A DNA stretch of 42,388 nucleotides from Paludibacteraceae bacterium (GCA_016283095.1 JAEEMG010000078.1:1-42388); one strand, 5' to 3'. Positions 32,516 to 40,804 are shown, numbered from the stretch's first letter. Notes: generated from the letters alone by a model not told the origin. Made by a program: numbers and translations.

Positions 32516-32881
32516 ATGAAAAATGAAAAAGAAAATTTTGGAAACAATATAAGATTCATAGATTGGCTTTCTATGGCATTCCTTTTAATTTTGATTGGAT
32601 GCTTTAAGGGATTAGATGAGTTAATCGATGTCTTAAATGGATTAATTATTGCTTTTTCACCACTTTTTATTATATTTTATTGCATATTTGCAACTTCTCG
32701 CAAAAAAGCGATAATTAAAAGTTTGGTAGTCTGTGTTGTATTTATACTCTGGGTGTCTTTTTCAGACCTTGATCTCATAGCGAGTCTAAAAGCGACGCTG
32801 ATGATGACCGTTATGTGGATTGCAGTTCTTGCTTTTTTTTATCTATTATATTTAATATATCGTTACTTTTCAAACCGATAA
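32516..32881 (+). CDS. Small membrane protein of unknown function
   Basis: A 121-aa protein with a short charged N-terminus (MKNEKENFGNNIRFIDW) and about four hydrophobic spans (about 17-33, 42-60, 68-83 and 92-115), ending YRYFSNR. No recognisable motif. ATG 32516. AT-rich, like the other genes of this accessory stretch. It could be part of a unit with the next two small exported proteins, but gaps of 40-60 bp with a possible promoter (33510) argue against a tight operon. Confidence 0.6.
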   Translation: MKNEKENFGNNIRFIDWLSMAFLLILIGCFKGLDELIDVLNGLIIAFSPLFIIFYCIFATSRKKAIIKSLVVCVVFILWVSFSDLDLIASLKATLMMTVMWIAVLAFFYLLYLIYRYFSNR

Positions 32882-32924
32882 GCATTTTCTAAAATGCAAT
32901 ATTCCACAAAGATATACAGAGTTT

Positions 32925-33482
32925 ATGAATAGTTTTTATCAGAATAAAATGGAAAAGACGCTTGTATTTATTCTTTTGTTATTCTCTGTTTCTTTTAGTA
33001 CATTTGGAAAGGATGAAACAGTTATTCCAGTCCTAAAAGAAGATTTACTTAAGGATGAAACATTTATCCGTTTTACAGGTCAGGCAAAAAGGATTTATGT
33101 TTGGAAACCCAAAACTGCCATAAGGATACATAGAAAACCATCTTTAGAAGATTGGAAACAATATGATCAGTTTATAAAAGACATGTTGGGCTGTGACATT
33201 TATGATACGATTTCTGTACAAAGTACAAAATACAAATTGAGATATAGGGAGACGTCAAATGAAAAAAGATGGTCAGACATGTATAATGATAGATATTTTT
33301 GCAGTAACCCTATACTTTTGATAAAAGTGCATGACATATATCAATGTTCCGATTCTATGTCATATTGTCTGGTGCAATTGTTTTATGCTTATCGATGTTA
33401 TGAATATGAATATTTTATTAAGAAGGAAGACGGTAAGTGGGCTATAATTTTTAAAAATCTTCTTTCTCGTGGTATGACATAA
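32925..33482 (+). CDS. Exported protein of unknown function
   Basis: A 185-aa protein with a signal peptide (MEKTLVFILLLFSVSFSTFG, cleavage near FGKD). The first ATG at 32925 puts eight residues before this; ATG 32949 is an equally good start and gives 177 aa. The mature part is basic and aromatic with a Cys pair (CDIYDT, CSNP) and repeated Tyr near the C-terminus (LFYAYRCYEYEYF). No domain recognised; not a lipoprotein. Confidence 0.6.
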   Translation: MNSFYQNKMEKTLVFILLLFSVSFSTFGKDETVIPVLKEDLLKDETFIRFTGQAKRIYVWKPKTAIRIHRKPSLEDWKQYDQFIKDMLGCDIYDTISVQSTKYKLRYRETSNEKRWSDMYNDRYFCSNPILLIKVHDIYQCSDSMSYCLVQLFYAYRCYEYEYFIKKEDGKWAIIFKNLLSRGMT

Positions 33483-33509
33483 ATGTGTTTATTGTCCGAT
33501 AAATACCTT

Positions 33510-33517
33510 ATATTTGT
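33510..33517 (+). promoter_or_regulatory. Possible -7 element before small lipoprotein gene
   Basis: TATATTTG, a perfect TAnnTTTG match, 25 bases before the ATG at 33542. No good -33 box at the expected distance. Confidence 0.45.
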
Positions 33518-33541
33518 TTCCGATGCTGTAGATTAATAATA

Positions 33542-33847
33542 ATGCTTATGGGAAAATCATTGTTGTTCTTACTTGTTTTAATGCCATCTTGTATTCCAGT
33601 TCCTGATTTTGAAAGGGAAGAGGTGGAGTTGTCTAAAACACATGGTAATATTAATGTGAAATATGTCAGATGCATCGGGGGAGCACCAGACCAGAATTAC
33701 AAAACATACGTAAGCATATCGGATGGAACCCATAACGATACGATTTTATGGAATAGAAAAATAAAAGATATTGCAATCCATTCAGATACAATTTTGATAG
33801 AATTGGATGAGGAAGAAAAAGACGGCACAAAAATTATGATCTATTAA
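33542..33847 (+). CDS. Small lipoprotein of unknown function
   Basis: A 101-aa predicted lipoprotein. MLMGKSLLFLLVLMPSC ends in a lipobox before Cys17. The rest (CIPVPDFEREEVELSKTHGN onward) is acidic with predicted beta strands and ends EEKDGTKIMIY. Either ATG 33542 or 33548 could be used. No family recognised. Confidence 0.6.
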   Translation: MLMGKSLLFLLVLMPSCIPVPDFEREEVELSKTHGNINVKYVRCIGGAPDQNYKTYVSISDGTHNDTILWNRKIKDIAIHSDTILIELDEEEKDGTKIMIY

Positions 33848-33943
33848 ATACGTGGTCTTGGTTATTCTTTGTAGGTTATCATTATGTTTTTGAAAATGAA
33901 TAAACCGTCGAAAAGAGTATAGAAAATAAATTGGAAATTTAGA

Positions 33944-35872
33944 ATGAAAGATAATTTATGTAAATTCAAATACTTACGTCTTGCAATACTAACAATCTTT
34001 TCCTTCATTGTTAGTTGTTCGATATTTGATGCAGGAGAAACAATATCTGGAATCACTCCCGTCGGATCAATAAGAGATTCTTTCGATGTGTTTGATTTAA
34101 ATCATGTCGATATGACAACCACGTCAGATAATGAATTGTATCTTTTGGAACGAAATAATGGTGTATTTAAGGCAGACCTTCAAACAAAAGTCTGGAGACA
34201 CATTCTAAAGACTGGATGTTGTAAAGATAAGATATTCTCAATAGGTGAGAATGATCTCTTCGTCTATGAAAAATATGCTTATTCTATTTTACATTCTGCG
34301 GACAAGGGAAATACTTGGGAGAAAATTTCTTGTCCTTCGGCAATGTTGATGCGTTCGGATGAAGAAAAACGCATTTGGTTAGTCGACCGAGAAAATGATC
34401 TCTATATATCCGAAGATAAAGGAAAAACATGGGATAAAGGGCTTTTTAATCGAATTGTTCATGATATATTATACGACAAAGAAACCCACTCTCTTTGGAT
34501 TACCTCTGGCAATGAAATCTATAAGTCTGCAGACTATGGACGTTCTTTTTCTCGGATTCCTACACCGGTGACGTCAAAATACGATACAGAGTCTGACAAG
34601 CTAACTTTAGGTTCAGATAAAAACTATTATTATGTGCATCAACGTGGCTTCGTCTACAAAACAGACAAAGAGCATATTGAGTGGAAGGAAGTGGATGGTG
34701 AGAAAGACGGGAATCCATTTTCGGATGATATAAACGATGGAGAGACCGTATCATGTGAGGGCGACAACTGTTTATGGATACTGACGGATAATGGAATTTT
34801 GAGCAAAGTATGTAGTGATGAAGAGACTAAATACAAAATGAGAGCTGAACTACCAATCCAGTTAGATTGCCAAAATCGAGATACTATTCACAATAATATA
34901 ATAGTATACTACAATGGCATCTACTATTATGTGAGAAATAAACACATTTATTGCAAGGAGAGGGCGGAAGACATACTTCTTGAGAAAACTGAGAAATGGT
35001 ACAGGTATCTTGACTTGGACTCAAAAGTCAGCTATTTATGGAAAGATAAGGAAGGCGTATATATGTGTGATGAGAATTTCAAGAAGTATCAAATAAACCA
35101 AGAGATAGATTCGATAAAATCGTACAAAAGTGAGTTTGATGATTTTAGAGAGAAGAAAATAGAGAAAATAATAATCCAGGGACTTATTATTGCATGTGAA
35201 TCATCATTCAATAGTTTAACATATTTGCCAAGTAAAGATGGTTTTGTTAAAACAAAAGAAAATCAAACAGGTGATCATATGTTTGAGAATATGCCACAAA
35301 ATATATCCAAAGCATCTGTCCAAAAACTGCAACAATGTGTTTATGATGTAATGTGTGGAGTTGAAGATACGTCTTATATAAAACTAACAAAAAATGATTT
35401 GAATAACTATAAGAATAAACTTGACAAAGACATTGAACTTTTGGAGGATGAAAATATTGATATTCTAGACAGGTACTTTTATTTGGATTATTATTGGAAC
35501 AGAAGGCACTCGATCGGGAAAAAAGAATTGCGTTTTCTTTCTGCGAGTCTCGATACATTAAATATAACACAGCAAAAGCAGAGTATTATTTTCTCAAAAA
35601 CATATAAAATAGATATAGAGGAATTTTATGACTTCTGTGTTGTTTTTTTATGTTTCGACGACGGTAGTTCCCTGGCACTAAGAAGTAATGTCTCTATTCA
35701 ACCTGTTTTTTTGCGTTGCCCATGGACAGCATTCTATAATGGTGAACCATACTCGCTAAAATCTGTAGGTGTTGGAAAAAGTATTGATGAAATGACACAA
35801 GGAAAACTTTTGTCGGATTGTAATACGAAAGAACATGCTTTGAAGACGATATTCAGATATTTGTTAGAATGA
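33944..35872 (+). CDS. Lipoprotein with Asp-box (BNR-type) propeller repeats
   Basis: A 642-aa lipoprotein. Signal with lipobox FIVSC (Cys25). The N-terminal ~250 residues hold Asp-box repeats of the SxDxGxTW form: SADKGNTW, SEDKGKTW, SADYGRSF, as found in BNR/sialidase and Ycf48-like beta-propellers; WVLTDNG-like repeats continue to about 290. The remaining half (about 400-642) has no motif I recognise and is rich in Asp, Lys and Tyr. Asp-boxes are structural, so no sialidase activity is claimed. ATG 33944. It is the largest gene of the accessory stretch; AT-rich. Confidence 0.72.
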   Translation: MKDNLCKFKYLRLAILTIFSFIVSCSIFDAGETISGITPVGSIRDSFDVFDLNHVDMTTTSDNELYLLERNNGVFKADLQTKVWRHILKTGCCKDKIFSIGENDLFVYEKYAYSILHSADKGNTWEKISCPSAMLMRSDEEKRIWLVDRENDLYISEDKGKTWDKGLFNRIVHDILYDKETHSLWITSGNEIYKSADYGRSFSRIPTPVTSKYDTESDKLTLGSDKNYYYVHQRGFVYKTDKEHIEWKEVDGEKDGNPFSDDINDGETVSCEGDNCLWILTDNGILSKVCSDEETKYKMRAELPIQLDCQNRDTIHNNIIVYYNGIYYYVRNKHIYCKERAEDILLEKTEKWYRYLDLDSKVSYLWKDKEGVYMCDENFKKYQINQEIDSIKSYKSEFDDFREKKIEKIIIQGLIIACESSFNSLTYLPSKDGFVKTKENQTGDHMFENMPQNISKASVQKLQQCVYDVMCGVEDTSYIKLTKNDLNNYKNKLDKDIELLEDENIDILDRYFYLDYYWNRRHSIGKKELRFLSASLDTLNITQQKQSIIFSKTYKIDIEEFYDFCVVFLCFDDGSSLALRSNVSIQPVFLRCPWTAFYNGEPYSLKSVGVGKSIDEMTQGKLLSDCNTKEHALKTIFRYLLE

Positions 35873-35897
35873 GTCGCACAAAAGATAGCGGAAAGAA

Positions 35898-36122
35898 ATG
35901 AGACTTTTAGAGACAATGGACAATATGATGATGGCTCATTTGTGCTTTCTTATGATGTGTTTGATCCTCGTAATTCCATTTCAAAAAAGGCTCAAAGACG
36001 ATTATATGATTACTGTAAAGATAATCATTTTGATTACGCTCGCGAGTTCTGTAGCCAATCTTCTTCGGAGCTTGCCAACCATAGACTGTCCTGACAACCG
36101 TTTACACGGTTGTCAGGAATAA
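35898..36122 (+). CDS. Possible small membrane protein
   Basis: A 74-aa frame starting 25 bp after the propeller gene, with two hydrophobic spans (about 9-27 and 38-57). Its last residues (CPDNRLHGCQE) are encoded by the inverted repeat at 36090-36117, which weakens the case for the C-terminus. It might be real and membrane-bound, or the frame may be accidental. No family recognised. Confidence 0.35.
   Translation: MRLLETMDNMMMAHLCFLMMCLILVIPFQKRLKDDYMITVKIIILITLASSVANLLRSLPTIDCPDNRLHGCQE
36090..36117. repeat. 11-bp perfect inverted repeat
   Basis: CCTGACAACCG pairs with CGGTTGTCAGG around a 6-base loop. No U run follows on the plus strand, so it is not a standard terminator; it may still end transcription or be the base of an RNA element. 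It lies just before the promoter of the candidate RNA. Confidence 0.55.
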
Positions 36123-36138
36123 AAAATGATTATCTTTG
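36110..36138 (+). promoter_or_regulatory. Promoter of candidate structured RNA
   Basis: TTG at 36110-36112 and TATCTTTG at 36131-36138 with an 18-base spacer. The expected start of transcription is near 36144, about 30 bases before the first hairpin. Confidence 0.6.
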
Positions 36139-36143
36139 TTGAC

Positions 36144-36260
36144 ATCAAAAAGCGATTGTTAAAACTCAGATGATGGAGTCCTGGAAATGAGGATTCCAAA
36201 GGGCGGAACGCCCTTGCTCCCATTACCTTCCGAGAGTGCGTAAGCACGAGCGGAGAAAAA
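36144..36260 (+). ncRNA. Candidate structured non-coding RNA, family unknown
   Basis: A GC-rich island in AT-rich DNA with three hairpins in tandem. H1: 9 bp, 36174-36182 with 36190-36198, one G-T pair, loop GGAAATG. H2: AAGGGCG 36199-36205 with CGCCCTT 36209-36215, loop GAA. H3: TCCG 36229-36232 with CGGA 36251-36254, then an AGA/GAG internal loop able to form sheared G-A pairs, then GTGC 36236-36239 with GCAC 36244-36247 closed by a GTAA (GNRA) tetraloop. Promoter-like boxes precede it. No reading frame of note covers it. It could be a trans-acting RNA or the leader of the lipoprotein gene at 36418. I cannot name a known family; 3' end not defined. Confidence 0.6.
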
Positions 36261-36417
36261 GGGGAAATTTTGTATTAGCTAAAAATACAGGTATTAATTC
36301 TGTAATAGGTTATAATGAAAATTAGACAACTTGTGTTTCTAAAATGATTCTAAAAAGTCTTTTAATGAAAGAGTATAACATTGAAGACAAAAAGTAATTT
36401 ATGATTTATATATTGCA

Positions 36418-37155
36418 ATGAAAGTTAAATTGATTGTTTTTGCATTATTTCAAGCTTTGCTTATATCATGTGGCATGTCTTATGTTAATAGGAATGTGTT
36501 GCCAGAGACTGTCGTGTCAGGTGTTGAGTATTGTGTAAAGGAATATTTTTATAAATCATATTATCGATTGCCTGTTGATCAGGATGAGTACATGAATTTT
36601 CTTCGACATTCAATTGAAGTTTATTCTGAACATAGAGGAGGTTTTGATTTTTCAAAAATAGATGAAGTTGTAAAAGAAAAAGAATCCGTGTTGATAGAAA
36701 AATATGGATATTCGGTCATTACTGAATATGCTTTGTTGAAGCAAGGAAAGTTAAAGATTGATTTTTTTGATAATCAGGCCATGATACATTCGGAATATAA
36801 AGATTATTTAATAAACTGTATGCCGGTATTAAACGATAGTGTTGTGTTTTCGGACTATTTCCCAGTACGTAAAATTGATAAAGATGGAAATCTGATTGAT
36901 TTTGATTTTGAGGAAGAAGAAACACTGTTGCATGAAATATATCTTGCTAAAACAAAGGTTGCTCCAAATGGGGTCTTTCGCCCGATGATTGTTAAATATT
37001 CAAGGAAAAAAGGACTGGAAATAGTTTATATGTCAAAGGATTATAAGAAAGAGGATTTTAAATCATTACCTGTTGTGGCTGATTTTTTGAGTGATTATTT
37101 AGAGCATCATGAAAATGTCGAAGAAATTATTGTGCCAATGAAAAATATGTGGTGA
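36418..37155 (+). CDS. Lipoprotein of unknown function
   Basis: A 245-aa lipoprotein; MKVKLIVFALFQALLISCG gives a lipobox before Cys18. The mature part is acidic and contains no motif I recognise, ending DYLEHHENVEEIIVPMKNMW. ATG 36418; the ~275-base upstream region holds the candidate RNA, so this gene could be its regulatory target. Strongly AT-rich coding. Confidence 0.65.
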   Translation: MKVKLIVFALFQALLISCGMSYVNRNVLPETVVSGVEYCVKEYFYKSYYRLPVDQDEYMNFLRHSIEVYSEHRGGFDFSKIDEVVKEKESVLIEKYGYSVITEYALLKQGKLKIDFFDNQAMIHSEYKDYLINCMPVLNDSVVFSDYFPVRKIDKDGNLIDFDFEEEETLLHEIYLAKTKVAPNGVFRPMIVKYSRKKGLEIVYMSKDYKKEDFKSLPVVADFLSDYLEHHENVEEIIVPMKNMW

Positions 37156-37230
37156 TTTTAATTCATTACGTATATATATTCTCATTGGGTCAAGTAGATA
37201 TGGAATAAAAAAGAGTGCTACATTCCGCAT

Positions 37231-37584
37231 TTATAATTCTAGCTCTGCTTTCACCTTCTTTGTTAACTTGCTGTACACTAATTCGTAGGCAATATCTGTG
37301 AGATATTTTACCAGTTCGGTGGTGATTTCAGCATCGTCGAGATGAATCTGCATCCACAGACGCTTATGCCAATGCCATGCCTGTTCGATGGCAGAGTATT
37401 GGACCACCATTTCATCAAACATCTCAGGATCGCATTTCAGAACGAGTAGGTTGGGCTTCTCCAAAGGAAGTCCTGCGAAAATTTTGCCACCGACTCTGAA
37501 TGCCACATAATCGTCGCCAAATGGCATATCCTCGGTGACGTGAGGTTTACTTAAACAGTATATACGAGCGTCTTCTATAGTCAT
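37231..37584 (-). CDS. MmcQ/YjbR-family protein
   Basis: A 117-aa protein of the MmcQ/YjbR family, a small DNA-binding-like fold of uncertain role. The start MTIEDARIYCLSKPHVTEDM, then PFGDDYVAFRVGGKIFAGL and WHWHKRLWMQIHLDD, matches the family. I start it at ATG 37584; a TTG at 37617 in the same frame lies inside the promoter (TACCTTTG at 37605-37612) and would precede the transcript. It is alone, on the minus strand, facing the accessory lipoprotein gene. Confidence 0.85.
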   Translation of the reverse strand: MTIEDARIYCLSKPHVTEDMPFGDDYVAFRVGGKIFAGLPLEKPNLLVLKCDPEMFDEMVVQYSAIEQAWHWHKRLWMQIHLDDAEITTELVKYLTDIAYELVYSKLTKKVKAELEL

Positions 37585-37604
37585 AACATGATTTTTTCTG
37601 ATAA

Positions 37605-37612
37605 CAAAGGTA
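37605..37612 (-). promoter_or_regulatory. -7 element of the MmcQ/YjbR gene
   Basis: Minus strand TACCTTTG, a perfect consensus match, 20 bases before the ATG at 37584. It settles the start codon choice. Confidence 0.6.
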
Positions 37613-37873
37613 AGCAAAATCTAAAAATCAGCGGAATTTTTATAAAAAAACGAGAGTTTGTAAAAAGTATGTATTTTAATTCTTGATTTTTATTTTATTG
37701 ATTTATAGTAAAATAAAACCTTTTTTGAAACTTTTTTATAAAATTGGCATGCTGATATGTAAAGTTGGCGCAGTTTTTGTAGTGTATATAGTGTACGTCG
37801 AGATGACGGATTCATTTTGTAGTTTAGTCCTAATATTAAATCCTTTTGTGCTACATTAAATGTGTAGTAAAAT

Positions 37874-37908
37874 AGAGATATTTGAGCAATCAGATATCTC
37901 TTTTTTTT
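37874..37908 (+). terminator. Orphan terminator
   Basis: A 12-bp stem (37874-37885 with 37890-37901, one T-G pair) with GCAA loop and eight Ts after it: a textbook intrinsic terminator. The nearest upstream plus-strand gene ends at 37155 and the gene between is on the other strand, so it implies a short RNA in this gap. Confidence 0.8.
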
Positions 37909-38117
37909 GTCCTTTATCGGAATATGTTTAAGTTCCTGTCATGAAATAGGTCAAGAATCATACGTTTTTTTGTTTAGATAACAGCGATGTATTAGGATAA
38001 AGATGCCCAGTTTGTGCGACTGTTGTTGATAAATAGCGAGTGTTTGTCAAAGGTGATGTGCCAATGAATGTTTATTAGCATTTTTTTTAATTATTGTTAA
38101 TAAATGCTATCGAAATA

Positions 38118-38149
38118 TTGTTGATTTTAAAAAATTATAACTTACTTTG
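38118..38149 (+). promoter_or_regulatory. Possible promoter of the OmpA-PorP pair
   Basis: TTG at 38121-38123 and TACTTTG at 38143-38149, 19 bases apart; the -7 box has one base fewer than the consensus. The leader to ATG 38214 would be about 60 bases. Confidence 0.45.
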
Positions 38150-38213
38150 TAAATTGTTCAAGTGGCGTAAGTCACGAAAGAAAGGATAATATTATATTAA
38201 GATTGACTTATCT

Positions 38214-39587
38214 ATGTTTGCGAATAGTAAGAAAATAGTTTTATCTCTGATTGTTGCGGTCGGGTTTGCGTTACCGTCGTTTGCCGTGCATGAGGAATTC
38301 ACAGAAGGATACGAATTTTCGTCTTCTCAGGCCAGCTCAAAGATGCAGGAGCGTCCGATGTCGTTATATAGAGATGGAAAGGTAGTGTTCTTTAAGGGCG
38401 ACAGTGCTTATATAGCAAGAATAGGAGACACCTATGAGTTAGTAGATATCGAGCCATGTCCGGAGTTGCAGGATCTTGGCATTGAAGGAACGTTTGCATA
38501 CGATCAGAAGCGTCGTACAATTTATTTTGCAAAGACAGATGAGGTAGGAAACTCTGATTTGTATGAGGCGAAATGGATGGGAGGCTCGTATACAGAGCCA
38601 GTGAAGCTAGAGATTCAGGGTTTGAATAAAGTGCGTAAACCGATCAAGGGTAGTTCGACAGTCACAGCTGGTTGGACATACCGATACAATAGAATATCCG
38701 GATTTTTCAATCCTTCTATCGCAAAAGGAGGAGACAGAATATATTTCTCAGCGGATTTTCCAAAGAAGAGTTTTGGTGGACGAGATATTTGGTATATAGA
38801 CAGAGGTAAGGCGACTGACAATACCCGTTGGAAGATGCCGGAGAATGCCAGTGATAGTATTATCCCGATGAATTCAAACGCGCGTGATGACTATGCGTGG
38901 TGTTACAATGACACATTGCTATATTTTGCATCCAACCGTGGAGGTGGATATGGTGGTTTGGATATCTATGTCTCTCATTTGAAGACAATCACTCGTGAAT
39001 CTACAGATACGACAACAGGTCAGGTGAATAAGCAGGAACTAGAGATTTGGGACACTCCAATACATTTGGATTCTGTATTCAACTCAAGTTCAAATGATTA
39101 CAACTTGATAGGATCTCCTAAGATCTGTTTGTACATGTCAAACAGAACAGGAGGTAAGGGTAGTGATGATATCTATCGTCCGGCTCCGTTTGTTGCGACT
39201 CGTGAGCCAGAGTTGATACCAGACTTTACAATTGATGAGCCTAAGGGCTTCCACTGGGTGCTAATGTTCTTCGATTTCAACGTGGCTACGATGAAACCAG
39301 AGTATGAGGCTCAGTTGGATGAGTTGGTAAGCGCGATGAACGAGTTCCCTGGTGCGATCTTTGAGGTTTCTGGACATACCGACTCCCGTGGTTCTGATGC
39401 ATACAATGTCAAGTTGTCGCAGAAACGTGCCGACTATATCCGAGGAATGTTGATTAACCGTGGTTTGGACCCAAACAAACTTGTGTCTGTCGGACGTGGA
39501 TTCCACGATCCTGTGATTCCAAATGCACAGTCTGAGGCTGAGCACGAGCAGAACCGTCGTGCCGATATTAAGATTTTGAATGAATAA
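38214..39587 (+). CDS. OmpA-family protein with PD40-like propeller
   Basis: A 457-aa exported protein. Signal peptide MFANSKKIVLSLIVAVGFAL (cleavage near SFA, 22-24), no lipobox. The middle (about 55-325) has PD40/WD40-like blades ending in DxY motifs (RDIWYID, GGLDIYVS, SDDIYRP). A C-terminal OmpA domain (about 348-457; VSGHTDSRGSDAYNVKLSQK) binds peptidoglycan. It resembles the C-terminal half of the PorE-like protein at 24629 but lacks the TPR and beta-sandwich parts. It overlaps or abuts a PorP/SprF gene, so the pair likely forms an outer-membrane complex anchored to the cell wall. Confidence 0.87.
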   Translation: MFANSKKIVLSLIVAVGFALPSFAVHEEFTEGYEFSSSQASSKMQERPMSLYRDGKVVFFKGDSAYIARIGDTYELVDIEPCPELQDLGIEGTFAYDQKRRTIYFAKTDEVGNSDLYEAKWMGGSYTEPVKLEIQGLNKVRKPIKGSSTVTAGWTYRYNRISGFFNPSIAKGGDRIYFSADFPKKSFGGRDIWYIDRGKATDNTRWKMPENASDSIIPMNSNARDDYAWCYNDTLLYFASNRGGGYGGLDIYVSHLKTITRESTDTTTGQVNKQELEIWDTPIHLDSVFNSSSNDYNLIGSPKICLYMSNRTGGKGSDDIYRPAPFVATREPELIPDFTIDEPKGFHWVLMFFDFNVATMKPEYEAQLDELVSAMNEFPGAIFEVSGHTDSRGSDAYNVKLSQKRADYIRGMLINRGLDPNKLVSVGRGFHDPVIPNAQSEAEHEQNRRADIKILNE

Positions 39588-39609
39588 GAGAAGAGGAGGA
39601 CAATATATT

Positions 39610-40554
39610 ATGAAAACGAGATTTTTAGCAATTTGCGTAGTTTTGTTTAGCGCAATATCGGCTTTCGCACAAAGAGATTTGATGCTATCTCAGCAGTTCT
39701 TCTCTCGATTGAACTTCAACCCTGCGGCTACTGGAAACAGTGATGATGTTGATTTCTTCTTGATTGGTCGTTCTCAGTGGTCTGATTTTGAGGATTCTCC
39801 GAAAGATGGAGTTTTTAATGTGTGCAATTATATCGAGTCTATCCGATCAGGTTTCGGTCTTTCAATGAGTTATGACGACCTGGGTATAGCAAACCATACA
39901 TTTATCTGCAAGCCAGCGTACGCTTACCATATCAATATGAACGAGAGTATGTTGCTTTCTATGGGTGTATCTTTCGGTTTCCTTTACCATTCATGGGATC
40001 CTACAGACCATAGAATTATTGATCCGCAAGAGTATGGATTGCCATCATTCCCTGCTGATCCAGAGAAGAAATTCCGACCAGATATGGATTTCGGTATGGA
40101 GTTGGCAACTCCTAAACTGATGTTTGGTGCGTCTATTGTTCATATCTTGAATAATGAGGAGATAGTTACGACTAATGTTCCAGGCCGTCAGTTCTATTTG
40201 TACACAAGAGCGACATTGTCTCCATCTGATTTCTTGGCGATTTGTCCGGCATTCGTTTTGATGCACAGAAATAAAGTAAGCAAGGTGGAACTTAATGTTC
40301 AGGCATTCTTCAACAGAATGATTTGGGGTGGTATCACTTATCGTCCTGATATTGGTTCTGGAGCATGGTTCTCATCAAATGAGATGACATTCACAATAGG
40401 TATGGAAAGAAAACGTCTTCGCTTCGGTTACGCTTTCAACCTTGGTTTGGGTGAAGTCTCAAAACTGTCAAGACAATCTCATGAGGTTTTGATTTCATAC
40501 AGAATTCCAAAGAAGAAAGCTAAGTATCAGAGATTCTTGGAGGATGAGGAATAA
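39610..40554 (+). CDS. PorP/SprF-family outer-membrane protein
   Basis: A 314-aa beta-barrel protein of the type IX secretion PorP/SprF family. Signal peptide MKTRFLAICVVLFSAISAFA, then the family's N-terminal signature QRDLMLSQQFFSRLNFNPAA, followed by alternating strands to the end. ATG 39610 gives a clean signal; an earlier ATG at 39580 overlaps the previous gene's stop and adds ten residues. AGAGGAGGA upstream could help translation of 39610. PorP/SprF paralogues are numerous and often sit beside an OmpA protein; this one need not be the PorP of the core secretion complex, whose porKLMN genes are absent here. Confidence 0.87.
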   Translation: MKTRFLAICVVLFSAISAFAQRDLMLSQQFFSRLNFNPAATGNSDDVDFFLIGRSQWSDFEDSPKDGVFNVCNYIESIRSGFGLSMSYDDLGIANHTFICKPAYAYHINMNESMLLSMGVSFGFLYHSWDPTDHRIIDPQEYGLPSFPADPEKKFRPDMDFGMELATPKLMFGASIVHILNNEEIVTTNVPGRQFYLYTRATLSPSDFLAICPAFVLMHRNKVSKVELNVQAFFNRMIWGGITYRPDIGSGAWFSSNEMTFTIGMERKRLRFGYAFNLGLGEVSKLSRQSHEVLISYRIPKKKAKYQRFLEDEE

Positions 40555-40575
40555 GATTTTTTAGACAGATATCGT

Positions 40576-40606
40576 GTGGAGGGTCGAAAGATTCTCCACT
40601 TTTTTT
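40576..40606 (+). terminator. Terminator of the OmpA-PorP operon
   Basis: A 10-bp stem (40576-40585 with 40590-40599, two G-T pairs), GAAA tetraloop and a run of seven Ts. Strong intrinsic terminator 21 bases after the PorP-like stop. Confidence 0.88.
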
Positions 40607-40628
40607 GTTTTCAGGTTACTGTTTTTTG

Positions 40629-40720
40629 GTTGTCAATTTATGGATTGACAAACGCAAGATGATAGATTGATAATTTTTGTTTGGTTTGTCGTTGCTGTAG
40701 GCAGACCACAACGACAAACG
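40629..40720. repeat. Pair of inverted repeats between PorP-like gene and MFS gene
   Basis: TTGTCAAT (40630-40637) pairs with ATTGACAA (40644-40651), loop 6; and an 11-bp perfect arm GTTTGTCGTTG (40684-40694) pairs with CAACGACAAAC (40709-40719), loop 14. Both share TTGTC-type ends. They lie between convergent genes, about 85 bases past the MFS stop on its strand. Confidence 0.5.
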
Positions 40721-40804
40721 AATAGTAATCAATGCGAGAAGATCTATTAAAGATCCAGCAGTGGCGAATGGTTGTTTGCCAAATTTTTTTATGATTCGCT
40801 TGTC

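Larger units (their letters stand above)
37618..38213. other. 596-bp gene-free region
   Basis: Very AT-rich DNA between the minus-strand MmcQ gene and the plus-strand OmpA gene. It holds a strong plus-strand terminator (37874-37908) with no gene before it, and the promoter of the OmpA operon near 38143. The stretch 37741-37873 might encode a short RNA ending at that terminator; no protein frame is convincing. Confidence 0.5.

Noticed and set aside
36174-36260. Hammerhead ribozyme or group II intron domain in the structured region
   Set aside because: The hammerhead core CTGATGA is absent (the bases read CAGATGATGG) and no domain V pattern or intron-encoded protein is present.
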